Shown here in pieces: positions 18,698 through 27,274 of a DNA stretch of 49,062 bases (the first letter of the stretch is position 1; each line of letters begins with the position of its first letter). This DNA comes from Candidatus Omnitrophota bacterium. Its GTDB lineage: Bacteria; Omnitrophota; Gorgyraeia; Gygaellales; Profunditerraquicolaceae. The position numbers and the translations under genes were made by a program. The stretch spans positions 1 through 49,062 of the forward strand of contig JAUYBI010000019.1 in assembly GCA_030693145.1 (NCBI GenBank), read 5' to 3'. The notes beneath the pieces were generated by a model. That model was given only the letters and a program-made list of their open reading frames with translations, was not told the DNA's origin and ran no database searches.

Positions 18698-19951
18698 CTA
18701 ATGCACAACAGAAATTTTATCCAGCCCGCGGCCAGCCGCAATAATCGTTTTAGCGATATCTTTTTGAGTATGCGCGAATGAAATAAAATTTGCCTCAAAT
18801 TCAGATGGAGAAAAATAAACCCCCTGCTTAAGCATAAATTTATAAAATCCGCTGAATTGCTTCTTTTCCTTGAACTTTAAGCTAAACATGTTTCCATAAT
18901 AGCTTATCTCTAGGCTGATTTTTCGCAATAACGCTTCTTTTTTCAAACTCTCAGCCAGAATATTTGTCAGTTTTTCAAGCCGTTTATAATCTTCTTTAAA
19001 TTTTTTCAAAATTTTAAGCGTGCTTAAGCCTGACTGCATTACTACGGGATTCCCGGCAAAAGTAGATGCCTGATAGACATTCCCCAACGGTGCAAGATAA
19101 CGCATGATTTTTTCTTTTGCGCCAAAAGCGCCAATTGGCAGGCCTCCTCCGATAATCTTTCCTAAACAAATAATATCCGGCGTAATCCCTAAAACCTGAG
19201 CTAAAGAACCATAGTGAAAACTAAAACCGCTAATCACCTCATCAAAGATCAATAAAGACCCACAGTTGCGGGTAATCTTTCTTAGGCCGGCCAGAAAACT
19301 ACTATCCGGCGGAATTACTCCGTAATTACCTCCTACCGGTTCAACGATGACTGCAGCAATTTCTTGCCCATATTTCCTAAATATATTCTTAACGTAATCG
19401 ATATCGCCGCCTGGAGCAATGAGGGTGTGTTTTATGAAATCATCGGGCACTCCCAAGCTAGCCGAAATTCCCAAAGTTGCCAATCCCGAACCGGATTTGA
19501 CCAACAAATAATCCGCATGCCCGTGATACGCGTGCCGGAATTTAAGAATTTTATCTCTTTGGGTATAGCCGCGAGCAAGCCGCAGCGCCCCCATTACTGC
19601 CTCCGTACCGGAATTTACAAACCTTATCTTCTTAATAAAAGGTATGGCATTAATAATTTCCTGTGCCAGTTCAATCTCGGTTTTGTTAGTAGTACCGAAA
19701 CTAAAACCCGCGCTTATTTTTTTCTTTACCGCTGTCACCACCGCAGGATGGGCATGCCCCAAAATAAGGGCGCCAAAAGAAAGCGAATAATCTATAAAGT
19801 TATTGCCATTATAATCAAAAACTTTTGAGCCTTTAGCTGACTTGATCACCAGCGGGTTACCGCCGACATAAGAAAAGCTGCGCACCGGGCTGTCTACTCC
19901 GCCGACTAAATAACGCTTGGCGAGATTAAATAATTCTTTTGTTTTATCCAT
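18698..19951 (-). CDS. hemL: glutamate-1-semialdehyde 2,1-aminomutase HemL
   Basis: HemL forms 5-aminolevulinate from glutamate-1-semialdehyde with PLP, the second step of the C5 tetrapyrrole route. The product starts MDKTKELFNLAKRYLVGGVD and continues SPVRSF; it has RFVNSGTEAVMGALRLARG, YHGHADYLLVKSGSG, and the PLP lysine in LGKIIGGGLPIGAFG. The frame is open to 20047, but the start at 19951 fits the family N-terminus. It overlaps the 3' end of hemB by 46 bases. Full length, unlike HemA, HemB and HemC here. Confidence 0.94.
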   Translation of the reverse strand: MDKTKELFNLAKRYLVGGVDSPVRSFSYVGGNPLVIKSAKGSKVFDYNGNNFIDYSLSFGALILGHAHPAVVTAVKKKISAGFSFGTTNKTEIELAQEIINAIPFIKKIRFVNSGTEAVMGALRLARGYTQRDKILKFRHAYHGHADYLLVKSGSGLATLGISASLGVPDDFIKHTLIAPGGDIDYVKNIFRKYGQEIAAVIVEPVGGNYGVIPPDSSFLAGLRKITRNCGSLLIFDEVISGFSFHYGSLAQVLGITPDIICLGKIIGGGLPIGAFGAKEKIMRYLAPLGNVYQASTFAGNPVVMQSGLSTLKILKKFKEDYKRLEKLTNILAESLKKEALLRKISLEISYYGNMFSLKFKEKKQFSGFYKFMLKQGVYFSPSEFEANFISFAHTQKDIAKTIIAAGRGLDKISVVH

Positions 19952-20880
19952 TTCGCGACATCCTTGGCATGATAGGTAATAATATAATCGGCGCCGGCGC
20001 GTTTTATAGAAGTAATGATTTCCAAGGCAACTTCCTTCTCCTGCCAAAGCCCAATACTGGCTCCCATTTTAACCAAAGCATACTCTCCGCTGACATTATA
20101 AGCAGCCAGCGGATAATTAAATTTCCGTTTTGCTTCTTTAATAATATCCAGGTAACTTAACGCGGGCTTAACCATGACCATATCCGCGCCAGAATCAATA
20201 TCCTCTTTAATCTTCTTAAGGGCGCCTTGAGCGTTTGAATAATCCAGCTGATAACCGCTTCTATCTCCGAATAGAGGCGCGGAACTGGCGGCATTACGAA
20301 AAGGGCCATAAAAATTAGAGTTAAATTTAGCCGAATAACCTAGAATTTTAGTTTTTTTATAGCCGTATTTATTTAAAACTTCCCTTAATGCCAAAACCTG
20401 ACCCTTGGCCATCGCCGAAGGAGCTACCCAATCAGCGCCTGACTGCGCGTGCGATAAAGCAATCTTTGCCAAAACCTTTAATGTCTCTTTATTATCAATA
20501 CAAACTTTGTTTTTCGTTTTCTGTTTTCTGTTTTCTGTTTTTAATATACCGCAATGGCCATGAGAAGTATAGGCGCAGAGGCATACGTCGGTGATCACAG
20601 CTATGCCTTTAATTTTACGCTTTAATTCTGCTACTGCCCGAGATACAATATTATTTTTGGCATAGGCATAACTTGCCAATTCATCCTTATACTGCCGAGG
20701 GCAGGCTCCAAAAAGGAGCACTCTAGGTATACCCAGCTGTTTTACCTCTAATATTTCCTCTAGCAGATTATCAATAGTTAATCTGGCAATACCAGGCATA
20801 TCCGCAACAGGTTCTTTCTTGTTACGCCCCTCAATAACAAAATAGGGCATAATCAGATCTTTAGAAGATAGTCTTTGCAT
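19906..20880 (-). CDS. hemB: delta-aminolevulinate dehydratase HemB, lacking the N-terminal arm
   Basis: HemB condenses two 5-aminolevulinates to porphobilinogen. Zinc ligands Cys100, Cys102 and Cys110 are in DVCLCAYTSHGHC. The Schiff-base lysines are in GYSAKFNSNFYGPFR and VMVKPALSYLD. The protein begins at MQRLSSKDLIMPYFV, equivalent to about residue 25 of E. coli HemB, so the N-terminal arm is absent; an in-frame stop (that of cobA-hemD) directly precedes the ATG, so it cannot be extended. Residues 114-124 are an insert from a 7-bp microsatellite. The usual APS-x-x-x-DGQV block reads APSAMAKGQV. Confidence 0.92.
   Translation of the reverse strand: MQRLSSKDLIMPYFVIEGRNKKEPVADMPGIARLTIDNLLEEILEVKQLGIPRVLLFGACPRQYKDELASYAYAKNNIVSRAVAELKRKIKGIAVITDVCLCAYTSHGHCGILKTENRKQKTKNKVCIDNKETLKVLAKIALSHAQSGADWVAPSAMAKGQVLALREVLNKYGYKKTKILGYSAKFNSNFYGPFRNAASSAPLFGDRSGYQLDYSNAQGALKKIKEDIDSGADMVMVKPALSYLDIIKEAKRKFNYPLAAYNVSGEYALVKMGASIGLWQEKEVALEIITSIKRAGADYIITYHAKDVAKWIKQKNYLISPSVI
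20515..20542. repeat. heptamer microsatellite within hemB
   Basis: The plus strand shows (gttttct) repeated about four times, which on the coding strand is cagaaaa repeats. It is translated in frame as KTENRKQKTKN in the loop after the zinc site of HemB. Confidence 0.85.
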
Positions 20881-20883
20881 TTT

Positions 20884-22281
20884 TTATAATAAACTCAGCT
20901 TTTTAGCTTGCTCCAGGGTAACCCTCCCTATACATTTTATAGCCGCTTTTTTTGGCGGTTTCCCATAACGCTTAACGAAATTGCGGACACCTGATGGGCT
21001 GGTAAAAATTATTTCGTCAAATGTATCCAAATCAAAATCCGGGAAATTTTCAGGCACAATATTTCTATAGGCAATAGAACCAATAACCTTAGCGCCGAAA
21101 TCTTTTAATTCTTTGGCCAACCCTTTGTCCGAAATATCAGAATGCGGCAAAAAAATCGTTTTCCCCTTTAAAGAAACTTTGCTTAATGCATTAAGCAAGC
21201 CTTTTGATGTTTCAACTTTGGGAACTAAATCCGCGATAATCCCAAGAACCCTAAGCCTTGCCGCTGTGGAAGTTCCGATTGCTGCAATTTTAGCATCCTT
21301 TAGTAAACGCGTATCAAAGCCAATTTTATTCAAACGCTGAAAAAAATACTGCACAGCATAACGGCTGGTAAAAATTATCCAGTTAAAACCGGAGATTTCC
21401 TTAAGCTGCCTGTCAAAATCCGCATAATTATCAAGAGGTTCAATCTTAATCATCGGCAAATGGAAATAATTTCCTTTTAAAAAATATCGCTTTGTTGAAA
21501 GCCCTGTAAACAAAACACGCTTATTTTTTTTAAACCAATTTAATCTCGCACTCAAGCGCACAACTAAACCGATAATAAAAATGGCGGGAGCGGTAATCTC
21601 TTCTTCCTTAACTATCTTACCGATATTCTCAAGCTCAGTGATGGCAAGTTTTTGGCTAATCCTTCCTGCCTGCGAAATCACCGCCACCGGAGTATTCGCG
21701 GGCTTGCCATTCTTAATCAATTGTTTGGCTATGGCACGGATATTTTTTACCGCCATATACAACACAATAGTTTCATTTTTAGAAACAGAGCGCCAATCAA
21801 TTACTGGTTTTTCTCCCACTGCTTCTTGACCGCTGACATAGATAACGCTAGATGAAATTTTACGGCTGGTTAAAGGTATTCCGGAAAAACATGCAGCAGC
21901 CTGGGCTGCGGTAATCCCCGGGATAACTTCAAATTCTATGCGATTTTTTAAAAGTGCCTCTATCTCTTCCTGAGCCCGGCCAAAAATAAAAGGGTCTCCG
22001 TTTTTTAAACGCGCCACTAATTTGCCTTTTTTGGCAAAATTTACCATCGCGGAGTTGACTTTAACCTGAGCATCAAAAGATCCCTCTTGCGGCTGCCTCT
22101 TGCCAAGGCTATCACAGCAGATCAGCTTTGCTTGCGGATTTACATCCTCAAGTATCTGGCTATCCACAAGATAGTCGTAGATCACAACATCTGCCTGAGA
22201 AAGCAACTGCTGGCCTCTTAAGCTAATCAAATCCTTAGCTCCGGGGCCGGCACCGACTAAATACACTTTACCTTTTTCCAT
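20884..22281 (-). CDS. cobA-hemD: uroporphyrinogen-III C-methyltransferase / uroporphyrinogen-III synthase fusion
   Basis: Residues 1-245 are SUMT (CobA): VYLVGAGPGAKDLISLRG, ARLKNGDPFIFGRAQEEIEA, and EVIPGITAAQAA. Residues about 255-465 are HemD: VLFTGLSTKRYF, WIIFTSRYAVQYFF, and DEIIFTSPSGVRNFVKRYG. The enzyme closes the tetrapyrrole ring and methylates it to precorrin-2, the branch toward siroheme. It starts two bases after the sulfite reductase gene, which needs siroheme. The precorrin-2 dehydrogenase/ferrochelatase that would finish siroheme is not in this window. Confidence 0.94.
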   Translation of the reverse strand: MEKGKVYLVGAGPGAKDLISLRGQQLLSQADVVIYDYLVDSQILEDVNPQAKLICCDSLGKRQPQEGSFDAQVKVNSAMVNFAKKGKLVARLKNGDPFIFGRAQEEIEALLKNRIEFEVIPGITAAQAAACFSGIPLTSRKISSSVIYVSGQEAVGEKPVIDWRSVSKNETIVLYMAVKNIRAIAKQLIKNGKPANTPVAVISQAGRISQKLAITELENIGKIVKEEEITAPAIFIIGLVVRLSARLNWFKKNKRVLFTGLSTKRYFLKGNYFHLPMIKIEPLDNYADFDRQLKEISGFNWIIFTSRYAVQYFFQRLNKIGFDTRLLKDAKIAAIGTSTAARLRVLGIIADLVPKVETSKGLLNALSKVSLKGKTIFLPHSDISDKGLAKELKDFGAKVIGSIAYRNIVPENFPDFDLDTFDEIIFTSPSGVRNFVKRYGKPPKKAAIKCIGRVTLEQAKKLSLL

Positions 22282-22283
22282 TT

Positions 22284-24644
22284 TTATTTTTTACTAATTA
22301 CCACTGACCAATAATTTGCGATTTTTTTCTGTGAAGTAATTTTATGGCCTTCAGCCTTGACTGATCCGGGGACATTTTCAATCGGAGCGCCATCATCAAG
22401 CCAAATTTCCAATGTATCTCCGGCGTTTAACTTAGCCAGCTCAATCTTGGTTTTTACAAAATTAAGCGGGCAGGCAACTCCCCGAAGATCTTTAACGATC
22501 ACAGGTAACTCCGTTGTTTTTCCCGCTTCTGGCGGGATCCCGCCTGGCATACTTATTGATAGGCGGGAAAAATTGAAACTATTATCCATAGTTTCATACA
22601 ACGCCTGCACTGCCTTAGCCAATTCCAGCGCTTGAGGTTGCCTTGCAATAATTTCCCTGGATTCACCGCGTTGAGCAATGACAACAATATCCCTAAATGA
22701 CTTATCGATCAATCCGGTTTCTATAAAATGCTTAAGAAACCCCGCATACACCTCCTCCTGGCTTTTTGCGTCCAGCCCGCGGGTAATCAGAAGCGCCCTG
22801 CTGGCATAAAATACTAACCCGCCAAGCAGCTTTCCCTTTTCATTATCATTCTGCGCAACTTTGCCAAGGGCTTCCTGCGTATTTTTTAGATTTTTTAAAT
22901 CCATTTCCAGAAGATCAAAAAAACCGGCGGAACATTCTCCTGCCTTACGCTGTGCTAAAGAAAAAAGCTTATCCGCTCCCCAGTCAAAATAATAATTTTT
23001 ATCCGCATCAAAATCAGGCGCTTGAGAATAACGTAAAATAATTTCTTTTAAATCTGCTTTTCCTTCACCCTGAATATACTCTCTAAAATCTGTAAACTTA
23101 CCGGCCTTGGATATATAGCCTTTAAGAAAATCCTTTACCAGCAAAACTAACGCTTTGGCAGGGATCTCTCCGGCATATTCCGCGAGTTTAGTTTTACCAT
23201 CACCAATAATCGCTCCGGCAAACAGGTTATATGCCGGATACAACCGATCACCATTCCTCAATGCCTTACCGGAAAAACCCAAATCCGCTGCCGGATGGTG
23301 GCCGCAGGAATTAGGGCATCCGGATAGGTTAATCTTAATATCCTTGATCTTATCCAAATCCAAACCGCTTTTTTTAAGCTCATCAATCAAAGCCCGCGCT
23401 GCCTGACGAGAAAGGCAAATCCCCAGCTGGCAAGTGGCCGCTCCGGCGCAGGACAATATTTTACCGTAGAGCGCAGGCTGATTTAACTCAAGCCCAGCTT
23501 CTTTAAAAAAATTATAAACAGTACCCAAATAATCCCAAGGAATATTACGTATCAGGAAATTCTGATCCCGGGTCATCCGCAACATATCACTGCCAAAAAC
23601 TTTCAGGAACCGTCCTAATTTAGCAGCTTGCGCGCAAGAAATAAAACCCAGTTCTATAGGGATTAATATCGAAAATAACCCTTCCTGTTTTTGCTGTTTT
23701 ACAAAACGCGTTTTCCATAACGAAAACCCCGTTGCGTCTAGAGGCCTATCTTTGGGTAAACTACAGGAGAATAAACCCTGTCCCTGATCAATAATATCTA
23801 ACGGCTTAAAACCATCAGCTTTAATCCGATCATACTCTTGCTGAAACTTTTTCTTAAACTCCTCTTCACCCAGATTCTGCCATAGGAAGCGCAAACGGGC
23901 CGCATGCTTATTCCTGCGGTTACCGTATTTGAAAAAAACATTTTTCAGAGCCTCAGCAACAGGATAAACCTCATCTGTTTGGATAAAGTCAAACAAAAGC
24001 TTCCCCTCAGCGGATTTAGCGCCTAAGCCTCCGGCCGCATAAACTCTGAATCCTTTTATCCCGTTATTTATTTTCGCGATAAAGCCCAAATCAGAAAGAG
24101 TAGCATACCCCTTATCCTCTCTCGAGCCGGAAAAAGCAATTTTAAATTTTCTCGGTAAATTCCAGGAATCCCCCTCAGCAATCATCCTAGTGGTTAAAAC
24201 GGACACATATAAAGATACGTCAAAGGCTTCCTGCGGATCTATTCCGGCATCATCGCCAGCAGCGATATTACGCACAGTATTGCCGCCGCCTCCCCTGGTA
24301 GAAAGGCCAATCGCTTTTAAACACCTGATCACAGTAACGATCTCATCTAATTTCACATAATGAATTTGCAGCTCCTGCCGAGAGGTAAGATGAAGGTGGC
24401 TTACTCCGTATTCTTGGGCAATAACAGAAATATTTTCCAGCTGTTGAGGAGTAACAAAGCCTCCGGCGCACCTGATCCTTACCATATAGGTATCAGCCTG
24501 GCGCTGTTCATAAACGCCAAAAGGCACACGATGGGCTTTAAGTTCAGTTGCCGAAATCTCGCCTGCTCGATACTTGCGGATCAGCGCTTCAAGCTGATCG
24601 ATTTCCCCATCCAACCCAGGAGGCAAATCATACCCCTTTATCAT
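22284..24644 (-). CDS. sir: siroheme sulfite (or nitrite) reductase with C-terminal TusA domain
   Basis: The product has two sulfite/nitrite reductase ferredoxin-like halves (YMVRIRCAGGFVTPQQLENI, TSRQELQIHYV). The siroheme-[4Fe-4S] cysteines are in CAGAATC and CPNSC. After a linker of unclear fold (about 545-715), the last 80 residues are a TusA/SirA domain: DLRGVACPLNFVKTKIELAK, with the active Cys-Pro intact. GGAGG precedes the ATG at 24644, and the gene overlaps the JAMM gene by 17 bases. Its place among sulfur-carrier genes favours sulfite as substrate. The TusA tail could receive or deliver the sulfide; that is inference. Confidence 0.88.
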   Translation of the reverse strand: MIKGYDLPPGLDGEIDQLEALIRKYRAGEISATELKAHRVPFGVYEQRQADTYMVRIRCAGGFVTPQQLENISVIAQEYGVSHLHLTSRQELQIHYVKLDEIVTVIRCLKAIGLSTRGGGGNTVRNIAAGDDAGIDPQEAFDVSLYVSVLTTRMIAEGDSWNLPRKFKIAFSGSREDKGYATLSDLGFIAKINNGIKGFRVYAAGGLGAKSAEGKLLFDFIQTDEVYPVAEALKNVFFKYGNRRNKHAARLRFLWQNLGEEEFKKKFQQEYDRIKADGFKPLDIIDQGQGLFSCSLPKDRPLDATGFSLWKTRFVKQQKQEGLFSILIPIELGFISCAQAAKLGRFLKVFGSDMLRMTRDQNFLIRNIPWDYLGTVYNFFKEAGLELNQPALYGKILSCAGAATCQLGICLSRQAARALIDELKKSGLDLDKIKDIKINLSGCPNSCGHHPAADLGFSGKALRNGDRLYPAYNLFAGAIIGDGKTKLAEYAGEIPAKALVLLVKDFLKGYISKAGKFTDFREYIQGEGKADLKEIILRYSQAPDFDADKNYYFDWGADKLFSLAQRKAGECSAGFFDLLEMDLKNLKNTQEALGKVAQNDNEKGKLLGGLVFYASRALLITRGLDAKSQEEVYAGFLKHFIETGLIDKSFRDIVVIAQRGESREIIARQPQALELAKAVQALYETMDNSFNFSRLSISMPGGIPPEAGKTTELPVIVKDLRGVACPLNFVKTKIELAKLNAGDTLEIWLDDGAPIENVPGSVKAEGHKITSQKKIANYWSVVISKK

Positions 24645-25035
24645 CAATAACCTCCAGAATAACTTCAACAACAACGCCACTTTTTATTGAAAATGCCCGC
24701 ACCTCTTTATTGCCGCCTGTTAGAGAAATAATAAAATAACTCATATTCGGGTCATATGCCAATTTTATATCCTCCTGCGACGGACGGGCCGGGCTATCCG
24801 GATGGCTATGGTAGACAGCGCAAATCTCTAATCCTTGAGCCCGGGCATCTTTAACTGCCAGGAATTGTTCTTTTGGCTCAAAAGAAAAATGCTCATTGCT
24901 TTTATCCATATTGGTCAACGCATATATTTTTGTAATGATACCCTCTTTGGCGCCAAGATACCCGCAGGCCTCAAGCGGAACATCTTTCTTGGCATGATTC
25001 ACCATCCCTCTAATAACTGTCTTTGTTATTTTCAT
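24628..25035 (-). CDS. hcyD: JAMM/MPN+ metalloprotease, HcyD/Mec+-like
   Basis: The 135-residue protein has a complete JAMM zinc site: Glu22 in PLEACGYL, His76 and His78 in YHSHPDSPARPS, Ser86 and Asp89. Bacterial stand-alone JAMM proteins of this size trim ubiquitin-like sulfur carriers after their Gly-Gly, or release cysteine from carrier adducts. It overlaps the E1-like gene by four bases and sits one gene away from a carrier domain with an internal Gly-Gly-Gly. In Wolinella succinogenes the equivalent gene, hcyD, accompanies hcyS, hcyF and metY. Confidence 0.88.
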   Translation of the reverse strand: MKITKTVIRGMVNHAKKDVPLEACGYLGAKEGIITKIYALTNMDKSNEHFSFEPKEQFLAVKDARAQGLEICAVYHSHPDSPARPSQEDIKLAYDPNMSYFIISLTGGNKEVRAFSIKSGVVVEVILEVIDDKGV

Positions 25036-25838
25036 TTCTTTTTTAAATCACAAGCAGGCAGCTCTTCATCAACCAATTCTTTAATCAAAGGATTGCTGCC
25101 ACAAATAGAGCAATTCGGATTTCTTTTGAATTCCACCTGACGAAACTTCATATCCAAAGCATTAAAGATCAATAACCGGTTTATGAGAAGTTCTCCTTTC
25201 CCGATAAGAAATTTTAAAGCCTCAGTTGCCTGAAGCGTACCCAGCATGCCGGCAACCGCCCCTAAAATACCGGCTTGCGAACAAGCGGGTACAGCGCCCT
25301 TTGGAGGAGGCGCTCCAAATATACACCGGTAACATGCATGGCCCGGAACATAAGTCATGCTCTGGCCGTCAAAACGTAAAATCCCGCCGTGGGAAAACGG
25401 TTTAGCGCCAAGAACACAAGCATCATTAATCAGGAATTTAGCGGCAAAATTATCCGTTCCATCGATAATAAAATCATAATCCTTGATAATTCCGGCGATA
25501 TTACCCGAATATACCCGGCTCTGATAGGTAACGACTTTCACATCCGGATTAATAGAAGCAATTTTCTCTTGAGCCGATAAGACTTTAGGCTTACCCACAT
25601 CGGGAGTAAAGTGAATAACCTGACGCTGCAGGTTTGATAACTCTACATTATCCCCATCAACTAAACCTATAGTGCCTACGCCTGCAGCAGCCAAATACAA
25701 CGCTGCCGGCGCGCCCAGGCCGCCTACGCCGATAATTAATACTTTACCCGCCATAATTTTCTGCTGGCCTCCAACCCCCACATCTCCTAAGATAATATGA
25801 CGGCTATAACGCTCTATTTGTTCTTCATTAAAATTCAT
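25032..25838 (-). CDS. hcyF: E1-like carrier-activating enzyme, ThiF/MoeB family (HcyF-like)
   Basis: The 268-residue protein adenylates the C-terminal glycine of a ThiS/MoaD-like carrier so that it can take up sulfide. Motifs: RYSRHIILGDVGVGGQQKI, the nucleotide loop GVGGLGAPAALYLAAAG, DNVELSNLQRQVIH, and DGTDNFAAKFLINDA. Zinc pairs are in CYRC and CSIC, and ACSQAGILG is conserved. It shares one base with the preceding HcyS-MetY stop and overlaps hcyD by four, so the three are tightly coupled. It has no rhodanese domain, which fits free sulfide as donor. Confidence 0.92.
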   Translation of the reverse strand: MNFNEEQIERYSRHIILGDVGVGGQQKIMAGKVLIIGVGGLGAPAALYLAAAGVGTIGLVDGDNVELSNLQRQVIHFTPDVGKPKVLSAQEKIASINPDVKVVTYQSRVYSGNIAGIIKDYDFIIDGTDNFAAKFLINDACVLGAKPFSHGGILRFDGQSMTYVPGHACYRCIFGAPPPKGAVPACSQAGILGAVAGMLGTLQATEALKFLIGKGELLINRLLIFNALDMKFRQVEFKRNPNCSICGSNPLIKELVDEELPACDLKKK

Positions 25839-27274
25839 TATATACCCTCCAAAGCCTGTTTGATATCAGCGATTAAATCACGATAATCTTCAATCCCCAC
25901 AGCCAGCCTGATTAAAGTATCCCTTACCCCCATCTCGTTTTTAAGCGCAGCGTCATATTCGCAAAAAATCGTTGATCCCGGATGCAAAACCAGAGAACGA
26001 TTATCATGCAAATTCGTAGCCCTGCGAATAAGTTTTAAATTATTCAGAAAATGAAAACACTCTTTTTTTGACGCCAGGTCAAAAGTTAAAACCGCGCCCG
26101 GCTTACCACCAAATTGCTTAAAAGCAGTTTTATGGTAAAAAGATCCTTTAAGCCCAGGATAATTCACAGATTTTACCCGGTCTGCCTTCTTTAAAAACTC
26201 TGCGATCTTAAGCGTATTCGCACAGGAGATATCAAGCCTAAACGGCAATGTCTCTAATCCTAAAGTTTGCAGATACGCATTATGCGCAGACATACATGCT
26301 CCTATATTTCTATACACTTCACGCCTCAGCCGGCTAACAAAAGCAAAAGGGCCGAATTTAATTGCATCATTATGTAATTTTTCATTCTTTTTCCAATCAT
26401 AAAGCCCATGGTCGATAATTATACCACCGACACTGGTTGCGCCTCCGGAAATCCACTTAGTGCTGGAGATAACTTCAACATCAACTCCGAACTTTTTAGC
26501 ATTAAAAATATACGGCGGTGTCATCGTCGTGTCAGCAATAAGCGGAATATTTTTTCTTCTGGCTATTTCAGAGAGGGCCTTTATATCGGCTACCTCAAGC
26601 TGAGGATTAGTAATTGTTTCAAAAAATATCGCCTTGGTTTTCTCATCAATAAGCTGGCTTACCTTTTCCGGCTTAGTCAAATCAGCATAGCGGGTTTCCA
26701 AGCCCCAATCTCCAAGCGTATTTTCAAATAAAGAATAGGTGTTACCGAAGAGATGTTTAGAGGTAACAATATTATCTTTTGCCCTGGCAATGGTCAGAAT
26801 AGTATTAGAGATCGCCGCCATTCCGGAAGAAAGCGCAATTACACCAACGGCATCGGTTATGGCTTTTATTCTTTGTTCAAAATGTTCAACCGTAGGATTA
26901 CTTATACGGCTGTACATATGCGCGGGTTTCCTGCCCGCAAATGCAAGCTCCAACTCCTCGGCAGTCTTAAACTCAAATGCCACATTGTCATACACCGGCA
27001 TATGCATTGATCCATGCGGATCTTCTTTCGAAAATTTAGTATGCAAGATTTTAGTGATAAATCTTAATCCACTACCTCCGCCCATAAAATAAATAAAATC
27101 CACTGCATCGCTTTCTCTAAGCTGAGTTAACCCGAATTTTGATTTATCCAAAAACTCTCCGTTAAGCTGGACCGAGACCAGCTGAGGATTTTCCACATTG
27201 GCTGTTTTTAGCAATTCGGTAATTGATGAGTTATTATCAATCAGCTGTTCTTTACCGTTTACTTTAATCTTCAT
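25838..27274 (-). CDS. hcyS-metY: sulfur-carrier (ThiS/HcyS-like) domain fused to O-acetylhomoserine sulfhydrylase
   Basis: Residues 1-67 are a beta-grasp sulfur carrier (MKIKVNGKEQLIDN, VSVQLNGEF, then VDFIYFMGGG). Carriers of this family normally end at Gly-Gly; here the chain runs on through SGLRF into a full PLP sulfhydrylase (about 73-478), with MPVYDNVAFEF, RISNPTVEHFEQRI and the PLP lysine in VISSTKWISGGATSVGG. The ATG overlaps the hemC stop by four bases. The likely reaction is homocysteine formation with carrier thiocarboxylate as sulfur donor, as known for separate HcyS and MetY in Wolinella. Cleavage at the Gly run by HcyD is inferred. Confidence 0.9.
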   Translation of the reverse strand: MKIKVNGKEQLIDNNSSITELLKTANVENPQLVSVQLNGEFLDKSKFGLTQLRESDAVDFIYFMGGGSGLRFITKILHTKFSKEDPHGSMHMPVYDNVAFEFKTAEELELAFAGRKPAHMYSRISNPTVEHFEQRIKAITDAVGVIALSSGMAAISNTILTIARAKDNIVTSKHLFGNTYSLFENTLGDWGLETRYADLTKPEKVSQLIDEKTKAIFFETITNPQLEVADIKALSEIARRKNIPLIADTTMTPPYIFNAKKFGVDVEVISSTKWISGGATSVGGIIIDHGLYDWKKNEKLHNDAIKFGPFAFVSRLRREVYRNIGACMSAHNAYLQTLGLETLPFRLDISCANTLKIAEFLKKADRVKSVNYPGLKGSFYHKTAFKQFGGKPGAVLTFDLASKKECFHFLNNLKLIRRATNLHDNRSLVLHPGSTIFCEYDAALKNEMGVRDTLIRLAVGIEDYRDLIADIKQALEGI

